Shown here one piece after another: positions 44,428 to 52,883 of a stretch of 64,000 nucleotides of DNA (position 1 is its first letter; each line of letters starts with the position of its first letter). Both the position numbers and the translations under genes were made by a program. A model generated the notes under the pieces. It did no database searches. It was not told where the DNA came from and saw nothing but the letters and a program-made list of their open reading frames with translations. The DNA lies in assembly GCF_000695255.1 (NCBI RefSeq), contig NZ_JMIB01000028.1, positions 1 through 64,000 on the forward strand, in the 5' to 3' direction. This DNA comes from Photobacterium galatheae (GTDB taxonomy: Bacteria > Pseudomonadota > Gammaproteobacteria > Enterobacterales > Vibrionaceae).

Positions 44428-45768
44428 ATGAGAGATCTCATATTTTTAAGTGTTTTCCTGATATTGGCCTGTTTATCCTTCAGAAGGCCTTACATGGCTG
44501 CTTCACTCTGGCTGTGGTCGGGTCTCTTTGTCCCCTCCTATTGGGTTTACAGCTTTGCGAAACCCATCAGCTACAATACAGTTTTTGCACTCATTACCTT
44601 TGCGACCTACTTGTTTTCAAAGCGTAAGCCCGTCATTTTGTTTGATGGCATTCTCTTATTTGCATGTCTATTCTGGATGCTTACCGGACTGACAACCTAC
44701 AACACGATTATTTTTCCAGAGTTGGTCTGGCCGGAGTGGGAAAAATTTTCAAAAGTGTTTCTGATGTTTTTTATGGTTGCACTGATTGTCAGGCAACGGC
44801 ATGAGTTTGAGATGCTGATCTGGGGCATCATTATGTCTGTAGGTTTTATCGGGGCGATAGAAGGTCTGAAGTTTATTGCCAGTTTAGGCGGACATAAAAT
44901 TCAGGGGCCCGACGGCCATTTGCTGTCTGATAATAATCATTTTGCCACGGGCCTTTGTATGATTATTCCGCTCATCATTTATCAGCTGAAGGCGGTTGAA
45001 GAGAAATGGATTCGGTTGGGTCTCATCAGTATGGTGGTCCTCTGTATCCTGGCAATTTTGGGAACATATTCTCGTGGTGGCTTTTTGGCACTTGCGATTA
45101 TTGGCTGTTACTTCTGGTTGAAAAGTAAAAAGAAAGTTCTGACTTTGATCGTCGTCGGTTTTGTGGCTTCAGTGTCTGTCCTGTTATTACCACAGCAGTG
45201 GTATGACCGAATGGAAACGATTGAAACAGCCGCAGATGATTCGTCTTTCATCAATCGGGTGAATTCCTGGAAAGTTCATACATTAATGGCGATGGAACGT
45301 CCACTATTCGGCGGCGGATTTAAAGCTGCTTATTTTCAGCCTGTTTGGGACAGACTGTCGATGGATGTCTATAAAATCGACTGGGTTGAAACCCCACCGC
45401 CAAGCAAAAAAGTCACGGCGGCTCATAGCATTTATTTTCAGGTACTGGGTGATCATGGATTTATCGGCTTGGTGTTGTTTTTGCTGATTATCTTGCTGTC
45501 TTTTCTCAAAATGCGTTGGGTCATTGTGACGTTAAGCCGACCACCCTGGCAGCAGGACTACCGATGGCAGGTTGATTTGGCCAGAATGATGCAGGTGTCA
45601 TTATTGGCATTTTGTACTGCAGGCGCGGCTTTATCGTTGGCTTATCTTGAACTTTTCTGGGCACTGGCTGCTGCGATGGCTGGGCTGACAATGCAGGTGA
45701 AAGTGATGGTGATGCGGGAGCATTCACGACGGAATGCGGCTGAAATTCATGGGTATTCATCTTCATAA
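44428..45768 (+). CDS. O-antigen ligase/polymerase-type protein, exosortase A system
   Basis: A 446-residue membrane protein with about 10-12 membrane segments. The early sequence FRRPYMAASLWLWSGLFVPSYWVY matches the family of putative O-glycosylation ligases that accompany exosortase A. The large periplasmic loop near residues 290-345, with SSFINRVNSW and AHSIYFQVLGDHGFIG, is typical of WaaL/Wzy enzymes. It would polymerise the polysaccharide or transfer glycan to protein. One base after its stop codon a motif copy begins (45770). Confidence 0.9.
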   Translation: MRDLIFLSVFLILACLSFRRPYMAASLWLWSGLFVPSYWVYSFAKPISYNTVFALITFATYLFSKRKPVILFDGILLFACLFWMLTGLTTYNTIIFPELVWPEWEKFSKVFLMFFMVALIVRQRHEFEMLIWGIIMSVGFIGAIEGLKFIASLGGHKIQGPDGHLLSDNNHFATGLCMIIPLIIYQLKAVEEKWIRLGLISMVVLCILAILGTYSRGGFLALAIIGCYFWLKSKKKVLTLIVVGFVASVSVLLLPQQWYDRMETIETAADDSSFINRVNSWKVHTLMAMERPLFGGGFKAAYFQPVWDRLSMDVYKIDWVETPPPSKKVTAAHSIYFQVLGDHGFIGLVLFLLIILLSFLKMRWVIVTLSRPPWQQDYRWQVDLARMMQVSLLAFCTAGAALSLAYLELFWALAAAMAGLTMQVKVMVMREHSRRNAAEIHGYSSS

Positions 45769-45805
45769 GGGGACAGGCACTTTTCCGTTCCTCTTTTTAA
45801 AAAGT

Positions 45806-45820
45806 GGGACAGACAGTGTT
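45806..45820 (+). repeat. Motif variant inside left flank of the RAYT element
   Basis: GGGACAGACAGTGTT, sharing the first ten bases with the main motif, 21 bases after the first copy. Confidence 0.6.
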
Positions 45821-45993
45821 TGGTTGAGAATAATTAGTTCCGAAGAAAAAATGACTGATGGAAATTTCATACGGAATGAACGGGAAAGGGGAGATTTAAC
45901 TCGAACATGGCATGAATTGCTGTTGTTACTGATGAAACCTCAGTATGGGGTAATGTTGGTCGTGCAGTTGAAATTCAGGATGAACAGTACGGG

Positions 45994-46959
45994 TTAGCTT
46001 TTGGGAGCCAGACATACTCCGGACATTTTCTGACGTCCTAAAATCGGCAAACAGGCTCTGATAGAAGATTCTGTACCCATAAGAGTCCCTTTTTCGATGC
46101 GTGAGAGAGAAGCTGGCCAACTGATGTCATCAAAGCCTAATCTGACGATGATTGAAGGTTGTGTTGGCTTGATTTGCCCTTGAGAACCCTCCCGCATTTG
46201 TCGCCCCGTAAAATCAACGAGTTCCAGATAGTCCATCAGACGAAAGGGGAGGCCATCCGTCAATGTTGAGTCTGGATGACCCACGAATGGATAGAGATTG
46301 GGGGCTGTCGCTTCATGTTTGTGCAGTGAATCGATTCGTGTTTTTATCGATGTGTGGAGCGAGGTTTCTGGCGTCTCGGCGATTCCAGCGCGAACAGGGT
46401 TTAAATCAACATAGGCCATGGCTGCCGCAACCGCTTTTTCATCAAGCAAGGCCTGACTTTTAAAACGCCCTTCCCAAAAGTGCCCGGTACAACCATCTTC
46501 TTTATTCGCTTCTGTTGCAATGTACTGGTTGAGCAGTCGCATGAACCAGCTAATACTGTACAGCCGTTGTCGCCAGGTGTTGATGTAGTGGCAAACTGTT
46601 TTGTATTCTGCTTCAGATTGAATTTCTCCTCTCAAGTAGCGCTGAATGGTGACAGGTGCAAGATGAAAGGTGAGCCAGCGTTGAATGACTTCCATGTCCG
46701 TCAGAGATTCTGCCTTTGGTTTATTGATGTGCAGGACGAGGTGATAGTGGTTGTTCATAATGGCATAAGCACAAATATCAATGCAGAACACTTTTGCGAG
46801 TGCAAACAGCCGCTCTTCAATGGCGCCTCGGCGGTGTTCATAACTCATCCCCGTCACTTGATCGACTCCACAAAGTAAGGCACGCCTGACACAGCGGGAC
46901 ATGCAGTGGTAATAAGATGTCGCTTCGAGGCAGATTTGTTGTTGTCTGGCAATGGTCAT
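45994..46959 (-). CDS. REP-associated tyrosine transposase (Y1, HUH)
   Basis: A 321-residue single-strand transposase of the IS200-like Y1 superfamily. The HUH motif HYH is at residues 71-73 (MNNHYHLVLH) and the catalytic tyrosine is Y146 (NQYIATEAN), followed by GHFWEGRFKSQ and DLNPVRAGI, which are typical of RAYTs. The start is ATG 46959; the frame stays open another 31 codons. It appears intact. RAYTs process and spread short REP-type palindromes; the motif copies around it are the likely substrates. Confidence 0.92.
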   Translation of the reverse strand: MTIARQQQICLEATSYYHCMSRCVRRALLCGVDQVTGMSYEHRRGAIEERLFALAKVFCIDICAYAIMNNHYHLVLHINKPKAESLTDMEVIQRWLTFHLAPVTIQRYLRGEIQSEAEYKTVCHYINTWRQRLYSISWFMRLLNQYIATEANKEDGCTGHFWEGRFKSQALLDEKAVAAAMAYVDLNPVRAGIAETPETSLHTSIKTRIDSLHKHEATAPNLYPFVGHPDSTLTDGLPFRLMDYLELVDFTGRQMREGSQGQIKPTQPSIIVRLGFDDISWPASLSRIEKGTLMGTESSIRACLPILGRQKMSGVCLAPKS

Positions 46960-47089
46960 TTGAACACACTTAGTTGACTGTATAAATAAACAGTATCCTG
47001 GTGCGGTGAGGATGGGAAGCCAGGTGTTTTGAAATGTCGATGAATTCCTCAAAAGTATGAAATTGTGGGGATTTATCTGTTACACAATG

Positions 47090-47103
47090 AAGTGACTGTC
47101 CCT
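47090..47103 (-). repeat. Motif variant in right flank of the RAYT element
   Basis: AAGTGACTGTCCC, close to the reverse complement of the motif with one base changed in the core. It is 18 bases before the exact inverted copy at 47121-47135. Confidence 0.6.
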
Positions 47104-47120
47104 GTTAGTGGTTCAGATGG

Positions 47121-47135
47121 AAAAAGTGTCTGTCC
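47121..47135 (-). repeat. Exact inverted motif copy right of the RAYT gene
   Basis: AAAAGTGTCTGTCCC is the reverse complement of GGGACAGACACTTTT, the form found twice inside the acetyltransferase gene at 38963 and 39026. Confidence 0.85.
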
Positions 47136-47166
47136 CAGTTTGCGCCAGCTTGCGGCGCACCGGAAT

Positions 47167-48327
47167 TCAATAGCGTTCAATTAACTGTTGAAAGCGTGAG
47201 ACAATACTTTTGGCGTTGTGATGCCAGGTTAAGCTGCGGCGGTGAATCGTTTGTGCCGCTTGGTGACTCAGGTGCTGGCGAAGTTGTGGATCTGATATCA
47301 GGCGTTCGATGCACATGAGCATCTCATTTAAATTTCCTTCCTGAAACAGCAGGGCATTATCGCCGTCGGTCAGAAGTTCTCTGATGTTTTCGCTATCCGG
47401 CGCGACAATGGCTTTCCCACAAGCCAGATATTCGATCAGTTTTAACGGTGAGCACCAGGGCGTCACCGCAGGCTGAATTGCAATATCGATTTGTGTCAGC
47501 CAGTCGGGCATGGTGTCCCGAGACGCCAAACCCACGATGTGGATTTGTTCTTCAGCATGAAGCGCCTGCGCTTGCTGACGGAGATCATTCAAAACCGGGC
47601 CATCGCCCACGATGAGAAGCTTGATCGGTTGCGCATCGCTATCTCGATCATGGTTGGCTTGAGTGATTAACGTAAGAACGTGGTCTAATTGATGCCATTC
47701 GCGACAGAAGCCGACAAATCCAATCACTAAGTGGCCGGCAAGGTCTGGATGCTTGCTGCATGTGTTGGGGTGGAAGAGCGCTGTATTTACGCCATTGGGA
47801 ATAACGGTGATTCGATCTTCAGGAACACCCGCGTCGCGTACATCGCTGGCGAGGACATGGCTTACAGGGAGAGTGTGGTCAGCATTTCGCCAGGCAACAA
47901 TTTCAGACCAGCGTGCGAGCCAGGTGAAGGTAATACCGCCATACTGGCAGCGCTCTTTGAACAAAGGTGCGTTTATTTCCAGAATCAGTGGCAGGTTGAA
48001 AACTTGCTTGGCAAGGATGCCAGATGGAAAGAACAGGTTATAACGTTCGTATATTGCATCGGGCCGGTGTTGCTGGATGGCACGGCAAAGTCTGAAAAAA
48101 TCGTAAGCACTGTAGCCTAATTCCAGTAACTCACAAAGAAAACGTGGAAATCGACGGCGTAATTGACTTACCCAACCACCATCTGCACCGAAATCAGCGT
48201 GCTCTGAAACTGCCGGAGCAATGAGAATCACTTCATGCCCCTGTTGTGTGAATGCATCGATAATGGCGTCAATATGCACAAACTGGCCGTCTTTTGATGC
48301 GATTCGATGATGATAAAGAATTTTCAT
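47167..48327 (-). CDS. GT4 glycosyltransferase, XrtA-associated
   Basis: A 386-residue GT-B fold transferase. It opens MKILYHHRIASKDGQFVHI, and the donor domain carries VIPNGVNTALFHPN, GFVGFCREWH, and EYLACGKAIVAPDSENIRELL with the GT4 EX7E pattern. This start matches the exosortase A-associated GT4 families. It overlaps the next gene upstream (48324-49514) by four bases. It would add one sugar to the lipid-linked repeat unit; sugar unknown. Confidence 0.85.
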   Translation of the reverse strand: MKILYHHRIASKDGQFVHIDAIIDAFTQQGHEVILIAPAVSEHADFGADGGWVSQLRRRFPRFLCELLELGYSAYDFFRLCRAIQQHRPDAIYERYNLFFPSGILAKQVFNLPLILEINAPLFKERCQYGGITFTWLARWSEIVAWRNADHTLPVSHVLASDVRDAGVPEDRITVIPNGVNTALFHPNTCSKHPDLAGHLVIGFVGFCREWHQLDHVLTLITQANHDRDSDAQPIKLLIVGDGPVLNDLRQQAQALHAEEQIHIVGLASRDTMPDWLTQIDIAIQPAVTPWCSPLKLIEYLACGKAIVAPDSENIRELLTDGDNALLFQEGNLNEMLMCIERLISDPQLRQHLSHQAAQTIHRRSLTWHHNAKSIVSRFQQLIERY

Positions 48328-49514
48328 GAGGTCTTCCTGATAAGTTGATTAAACAACTGATACTGACCTTCAGATGTCGCTGACCAGTCGAATTGTTCAG
48401 CGTATTGCCGGGTCGCTGCACGAGGAAAAGGGTTGTCGAGTAATTGCTGAATACCTTTTGCGATTGCTAACGCATCACGTTCTACAAGCTTACCGGCGCG
48501 GGGCTGTCGCACGACTTCAGGTGTCCCCCAGATATTGGTTGCGACCACAGGCGTACCACAGGCCATGGATTCGAGTAAGACGTTTGCCCAGCCTTCGCGA
48601 TCCGACGCGAGTGTCAGTACACTCGCTGCACCATAATATGCAGAAAGCTCTTCCTGACTGAGTCGCCCCAGAAAACGGACTCTGTCTGTGACCCCGTACT
48701 TTCTTGCGAGGACAGACAGTGTTTTCTTTTGTGGTCCGCTGCCGGCAATCAGCAGTAAAGCTGTCGGAAGCTGACGAAGCGCTTCAATGACCAGGTGATG
48801 CCCCTTGCGTTCGATGAGTAAACCGACGGAAAGCACAATCGGGATATTGAGTGGCAGGCCAAGTGCCTTTCTGAGTAATTGCTGCTGCTCTTCATCATTA
48901 AAGCTGAATAGATCGAGATCAACACCATTGCGGAGGGTGCTGACTCTGTTTGGCTCTGCACCTAAGTCAATCATCGCGGTTCGGAGTGCATCACAGACGG
49001 CCAGATTATGGTGACTGGCTGTCATGACTTGTTGAATGCGTTTACGTGCGCTGGGGTATGTTGGGAGCAGATTGATGTCTGTCCCTCTTGCAGTCACCGT
49101 GAAAGGTTTGTTGAAGGTTTTTGCTGCTTCGGTGATGGCGACACCATCCGGGTAATAGTAATGGCCATCAATGAGGTCGAAGTCGAAGCCTTGTTGCATC
49201 ATTTTTCGGATCTGCTTTTTGAGCGTATATGCCAGCGTGGTGGGTGTCAGATACATCCCAATTTTGGGAATGACCAGATATCTTGGGTGATACACCTGTA
49301 TTCCGAATCGGTTTTCGGTTAAGGGGACAGACGCAAATTCACTGTAACGGCCAAAGATAGGGTGAGAGAGCGGAAACCAGGGGACAGGCGCGATCACGGT
49401 GAGCCTGATGTCAGGATAGTGCTTTTTCAGTTGCCGGAGCCGGGTTTCAACGAAGATTCCATGCCTGGGATTTACGGCGTTTGGGTACAGGGTCGAGATA
49501 GTCAGGATTTTCAT
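48324..49514 (-). CDS. GT4 glycosyltransferase, XrtA-associated
   Basis: A 396-residue GT-B transferase. Landmarks: MKILTISTLYPNAVNPRHG at the N-terminus, RGTDINLLP, LRNGVDLDLF, and the donor-site EGWANVLLESMACGTPVVA with the GT4 glutamates. The start is ATG 49514; the frame is open 15 more codons. It overlaps both neighbours by four bases, so translation is coupled. It is a member of the EPS assembly set. Confidence 0.87.
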   Translation of the reverse strand: MKILTISTLYPNAVNPRHGIFVETRLRQLKKHYPDIRLTVIAPVPWFPLSHPIFGRYSEFASVPLTENRFGIQVYHPRYLVIPKIGMYLTPTTLAYTLKKQIRKMMQQGFDFDLIDGHYYYPDGVAITEAAKTFNKPFTVTARGTDINLLPTYPSARKRIQQVMTASHHNLAVCDALRTAMIDLGAEPNRVSTLRNGVDLDLFSFNDEEQQQLLRKALGLPLNIPIVLSVGLLIERKGHHLVIEALRQLPTALLLIAGSGPQKKTLSVLARKYGVTDRVRFLGRLSQEELSAYYGAASVLTLASDREGWANVLLESMACGTPVVATNIWGTPEVVRQPRAGKLVERDALAIAKGIQQLLDNPFPRAATRQYAEQFDWSATSEGQYQLFNQLIRKTS

Positions 49515-51397
49515 GGCGCCTGTCTCCCCAAAAACTGGGCGAACATTAAAAGGCTCCAAAGTGCTACCCCATGATCGCGCTGGCTGCTGGTATGTTCAGT
49601 GATCATTTTTTTGAGTTGCTCAGGGACAAAAAAGCCGCTGTCCAGCATGACTGGCGAGAGGACTTGCTCGTGAAGCATGGGTTGAAGCTGGTGGCGGAAC
49701 CAGTGGGCCAACGGCATGCTGAAGCCCATTTTGGGGCGATAGAGGATGTCTTCAGGAAGATAGGATTCCAGTGCTTTTTTGAAACTGTATTTACCTTCCT
49801 GTTTTCGGATATTGTCCTTGCTTGGGATTCGGAATGCCCACTCAAGCAGTTGGTGATCCAGTAAGGGGGCACGCACTTCTAACGAGTTTGCCATGCTGGC
49901 TCGGTCGACTTTGGTCAAAATATCACCCGGTAACCAGGTTTTGAAATCCAGATATTGGACTTGTTTCAGCGGATCGTCCGTTGGAGCGTTGAGGGCATGC
50001 TGACGTAGTATTTCGTGTCCTGTATAACCGCTCAGTTTGTGTCGGTAGCCCGAACTGAACAAAGACTGTCTGTCCTGATAACGAATTTTCGAGAGGGTAT
50101 TCGCGTAAGCATCAACAGCGTCAAGGGCCAGAGACTGAAAGGTCGTTTTCGCTCGGAAACGTTGCGGAGCCCAGTCTGCTTTGGGATACACCTGTCCGAG
50201 AAACCCAAAAACAGGTTGACGAATAGAGGAAGGAAGCATTCCCCGAACTTTTTGTTCGGCCAGATGAAATCGATAGCGACGATAGCCGGCAAACACTTCA
50301 TCTCCCCCATCGCCAGACAGGGCGACAGTGACCCGTTTTCTTGCCAATTGACAGACTAAGAATGTTGGAAGTGCCGAATCGTCGGCAAAAGGTTCATCAT
50401 AAAGTCGGCCGAGAACTTCGATCAGGCTGACATCTTGCGCACTGATTTGCTGCGCCTGATGCGTTGTCCGGTATCGGTCGGCGATCTGGCGGGCATATCG
50501 CGTTTCATCAAATCTGGCTTCATTAAATCCGATGGCACAAGTGTTGATTGGATTGGACTGTAGCTCGGACATCAGTGCGACCACGGCGCTGGAATCAACG
50601 CCGCCCGACAGGAAAGCACCGAGAGGAACGTCGGAGACCATGCGAATTCTGACCGCTTCTCTCAGTTGTTCAATGAGTGATTCCTGTGTCTGATGCCAGG
50701 TCAGTTCTGATGCAGGTGCGGCCAAATCCCAATATTGGAATGGTGATATTTGACTGCCAGGTTGAAGGGTGAGTGCATGTCCTGCCGGAAGCTTGAAAAT
50801 GTTGCGATAAGCGGTGAAAGGGTCGGGAATGTAGCCAAACATGAAGTATTCTTCAGCCATTTCAGTGCGAAGGGTACAGTCAGTATCCGGATGTGCGAGC
50901 AGGACTTTCATCTCTGAAGCGAAGAGTAACTGTCCTTTTGGGGTGACGGTATAGAACAACGGCTTCTTTCCTAACCGATCCCGGGCCAGAAATAGGGTGT
51001 GGGTGTTTTTATCCCATAGAGCAAAAGCAAACATTCCGCGAAAACGGCTCAGGCAGTCTGTCCCCCATTGTTCCCAGGCATGCACAATCACTTCAGTATC
51101 GCTCAAAGTACGGAACTGGTGACCAAGCTGTTTCAGTTCGCTGGCAAGTGCGTTGAAATTGTAAATTTCACCATTGAAGACAACTGCAATGGTGTGATCT
51201 TCATTAAAAAGGGGCTGGTGTCCGCCAGAGAGATCAATAATAGACAGACGGCGGTGTGCCAGTCCCACCCATTCATCGAAGTAATATCCCTCATCATCCG
51301 GACCACGATGGCGCTGAAGCCGATTTATGTGTTGTAGCAATCTTGAATCAATTTGATCTGCGTGCTGCAGATTCATAATGCCTGCGATACCACACAT
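49511..51397 (-). CDS. XrtA/PEP-CTERM-system amidotransferase (asparagine synthase-like)
   Basis: A 628-residue glutamine amidotransferase of the asparagine synthase B family. The N-terminal nucleophile is C2 (MCGIAG), then NGEIYNF and the PP-loop SGGVDSSAVVALM; the C-terminal synthase domain carries ALSGDGGDEVFAGYRRYRF. This family is a fixed member of XrtA loci, where it probably amidates a sugar or peptide part of the polymer. The start is ATG 51397 with GGGGGGAG before it; the frame is open 33 codons further but the nucleophile must be residue 2. Confidence 0.92.
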   Translation of the reverse strand: MCGIAGIMNLQHADQIDSRLLQHINRLQRHRGPDDEGYYFDEWVGLAHRRLSIIDLSGGHQPLFNEDHTIAVVFNGEIYNFNALASELKQLGHQFRTLSDTEVIVHAWEQWGTDCLSRFRGMFAFALWDKNTHTLFLARDRLGKKPLFYTVTPKGQLLFASEMKVLLAHPDTDCTLRTEMAEEYFMFGYIPDPFTAYRNIFKLPAGHALTLQPGSQISPFQYWDLAAPASELTWHQTQESLIEQLREAVRIRMVSDVPLGAFLSGGVDSSAVVALMSELQSNPINTCAIGFNEARFDETRYARQIADRYRTTHQAQQISAQDVSLIEVLGRLYDEPFADDSALPTFLVCQLARKRVTVALSGDGGDEVFAGYRRYRFHLAEQKVRGMLPSSIRQPVFGFLGQVYPKADWAPQRFRAKTTFQSLALDAVDAYANTLSKIRYQDRQSLFSSGYRHKLSGYTGHEILRQHALNAPTDDPLKQVQYLDFKTWLPGDILTKVDRASMANSLEVRAPLLDHQLLEWAFRIPSKDNIRKQEGKYSFKKALESYLPEDILYRPKMGFSMPLAHWFRHQLQPMLHEQVLSPVMLDSGFFVPEQLKKMITEHTSSQRDHGVALWSLLMFAQFLGRQAP

Positions 51398-51452
51398 AAT
51401 CTCCCCCCTAAAAGCGCCATTTTTTGATGAATTTTCTTTGATAAATTTGTTT

Positions 51453-52883
51453 TTATTGGTTTTTTGCCGCAAGAATTCCGTTGTTCTGCTCAGCAATTCT
51501 CAGGATTTCAGTATCATTCAGTTCTGAACTGGCAATGGCGAAGACATCTGAAAATCCTTGTTGTCCGGCTAAGCGATAAGATGCTTTGACTAATTTGATG
51601 GCTAACGGATGACTGCTGCAAAAGTCATTGACGCAATACCAATATAGAACATGCATGGTGCCGCCACTGGCATTTGCTACGGTCATTGTTCTGGCCCTGA
51701 CCCCCGAGGCTAAGTTGACTGGCTGGATTGTTTTCAGTGACCAGGTTTCTTTATTGAAAAGCTGATTGAGGCTGCTGATTAGCTCGCCATCTTGCTGCCA
51801 GATGTTGTAACGGGCCGTAAAAATCTCAGCTTTACCATCTGCCGTCGTCTGGCGTTGGTGTGTTTGAGCATAAGGAAAAGTAATCCCCCATGCAGACAGC
51901 GTTTCAGTTTGACTGGCTTGAAAAGTGGTGTTTGTCTGCGTCGTGGGTGACAGATGCTGTGACAGTTGCAGATTCCAGAACGCAGTAATGCTCAAGAGCA
52001 GGGCGATGCTTCCGAAAACCCCCCATTGTTGGCGAGGTGGTGTAGGCGTTTCAGACGCTGAAGGAGAGGAGGGTGGACGTTCCGCATCAGAAAACAAGCT
52101 GGCAGTGAAGAAAATCACCAGAATGATGAGGCTGAAGAAAACCCAGCCATAGATCAGATGATCGGCACCTGCTGCGTATTTCATGTCACTCCAATAGCCA
52201 ATCAGGACAATGCCGTAAGCGCGAATACCATTGGCGATAATTGGGAAAACGAAAGAAAACGCGACAAAAAAGATTCGCTTGTAGGTTTTCGTAAACTGCA
52301 GATACGCAAACAAAGTGCCAAGCGCGACGCTGGACATCAGGAAGCGAATTCCGGAACAGGCTTCGGCCACAAAGAAGCGGCCATTTGGAATGGTGAGATA
52401 CAAACCTTCACGATAAACAGGAATATCGCTGAGATTCAGCAGCCAGACGGAAAGATCTGCGGTGATCATCTGAAGACGTGGAATCAGACTGTCACCAAAC
52501 GGGACGGCAAAAAGCAGGTAAAGTAAAGGAAACCAGAGCTGGCGGGCGATGGCAGTCCCCAATACTGCCCAAAGCAGTAGTTGTAAACTCAAGATTGCTG
52601 CCAGGTGCTCGAAAAGTCCGAAACCTGCGGCCCGTCCGATCAGCCATATCAAGCTGGGAATGATTAACAAACCAGCAGCGATCCAACTGACGGTCAATGG
52701 GGTTTTGAGGATGGTTGCTTTTTCCCGCCATACCAACCAAAGGCTGATCGGTAAAATCAGAAAACAATGTTCATACGTTTTCGAATTCATCCAGACAGTC
52801 ACCATATGGCTAAGCGATGGCCAGTACAGCCAAAGCCATGCGATGAGTGGGAATGTCAGCCGAAACCAAATGCGGTCAACCAT
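51453..52883 (-). CDS. xrtA: Exosortase A fused to EpsI domain
   Basis: Membrane transpeptidase that cuts and processes PEP-CTERM signals. The 476-residue protein has about eight membrane segments in its first 265 residues. The catalytic residues are C176 (EACSGIRF), R221 (NGIRAYG) and H242 (GADHLIYGW). The C-terminal 185 residues are a periplasmic EpsI/DUF3485 domain after one more membrane segment, including WYCVNDFCSSHPLAIKL. The stop lies 56 bases before the amidotransferase start, and the start overlaps the upstream GT4 gene by 8 bases. No PEP-CTERM substrate lies in this window. Confidence 0.93.
   Translation of the reverse strand: MVDRIWFRLTFPLIAWLWLYWPSLSHMVTVWMNSKTYEHCFLILPISLWLVWREKATILKTPLTVSWIAAGLLIIPSLIWLIGRAAGFGLFEHLAAILSLQLLLWAVLGTAIARQLWFPLLYLLFAVPFGDSLIPRLQMITADLSVWLLNLSDIPVYREGLYLTIPNGRFFVAEACSGIRFLMSSVALGTLFAYLQFTKTYKRIFFVAFSFVFPIIANGIRAYGIVLIGYWSDMKYAAGADHLIYGWVFFSLIILVIFFTASLFSDAERPPSSPSASETPTPPRQQWGVFGSIALLLSITAFWNLQLSQHLSPTTQTNTTFQASQTETLSAWGITFPYAQTHQRQTTADGKAEIFTARYNIWQQDGELISSLNQLFNKETWSLKTIQPVNLASGVRARTMTVANASGGTMHVLYWYCVNDFCSSHPLAIKLVKASYRLAGQQGFSDVFAIASSELNDTEILRIAEQNNGILAAKNQ

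Larger units (their letters stand above)
45770..47135. mobile_element. RAYT element: transposase flanked by inverted motif copies
   Basis: A 1.37-kb segment bounded by GGGACAGGCACTTTT (45770-45784) and the inverted copy AAAAGTGTCTGTCCC (47121-47135), with further partial copies at 45806-45820 and 47090-47103 inside. Between them lies one gene, a REP-associated tyrosine transposase. Whether the ends are where it moves is inferred; no target-site duplication is seen, as expected for this class. Confidence 0.7.

Noticed and set aside
45734-45997. Open frame encoding GTGTF and GTDSV near the polymerase end
   Set aside because: It overlaps the polymerase end and the motif copies, has no own ribosome-binding site, and the sequence is explained by the repeats.
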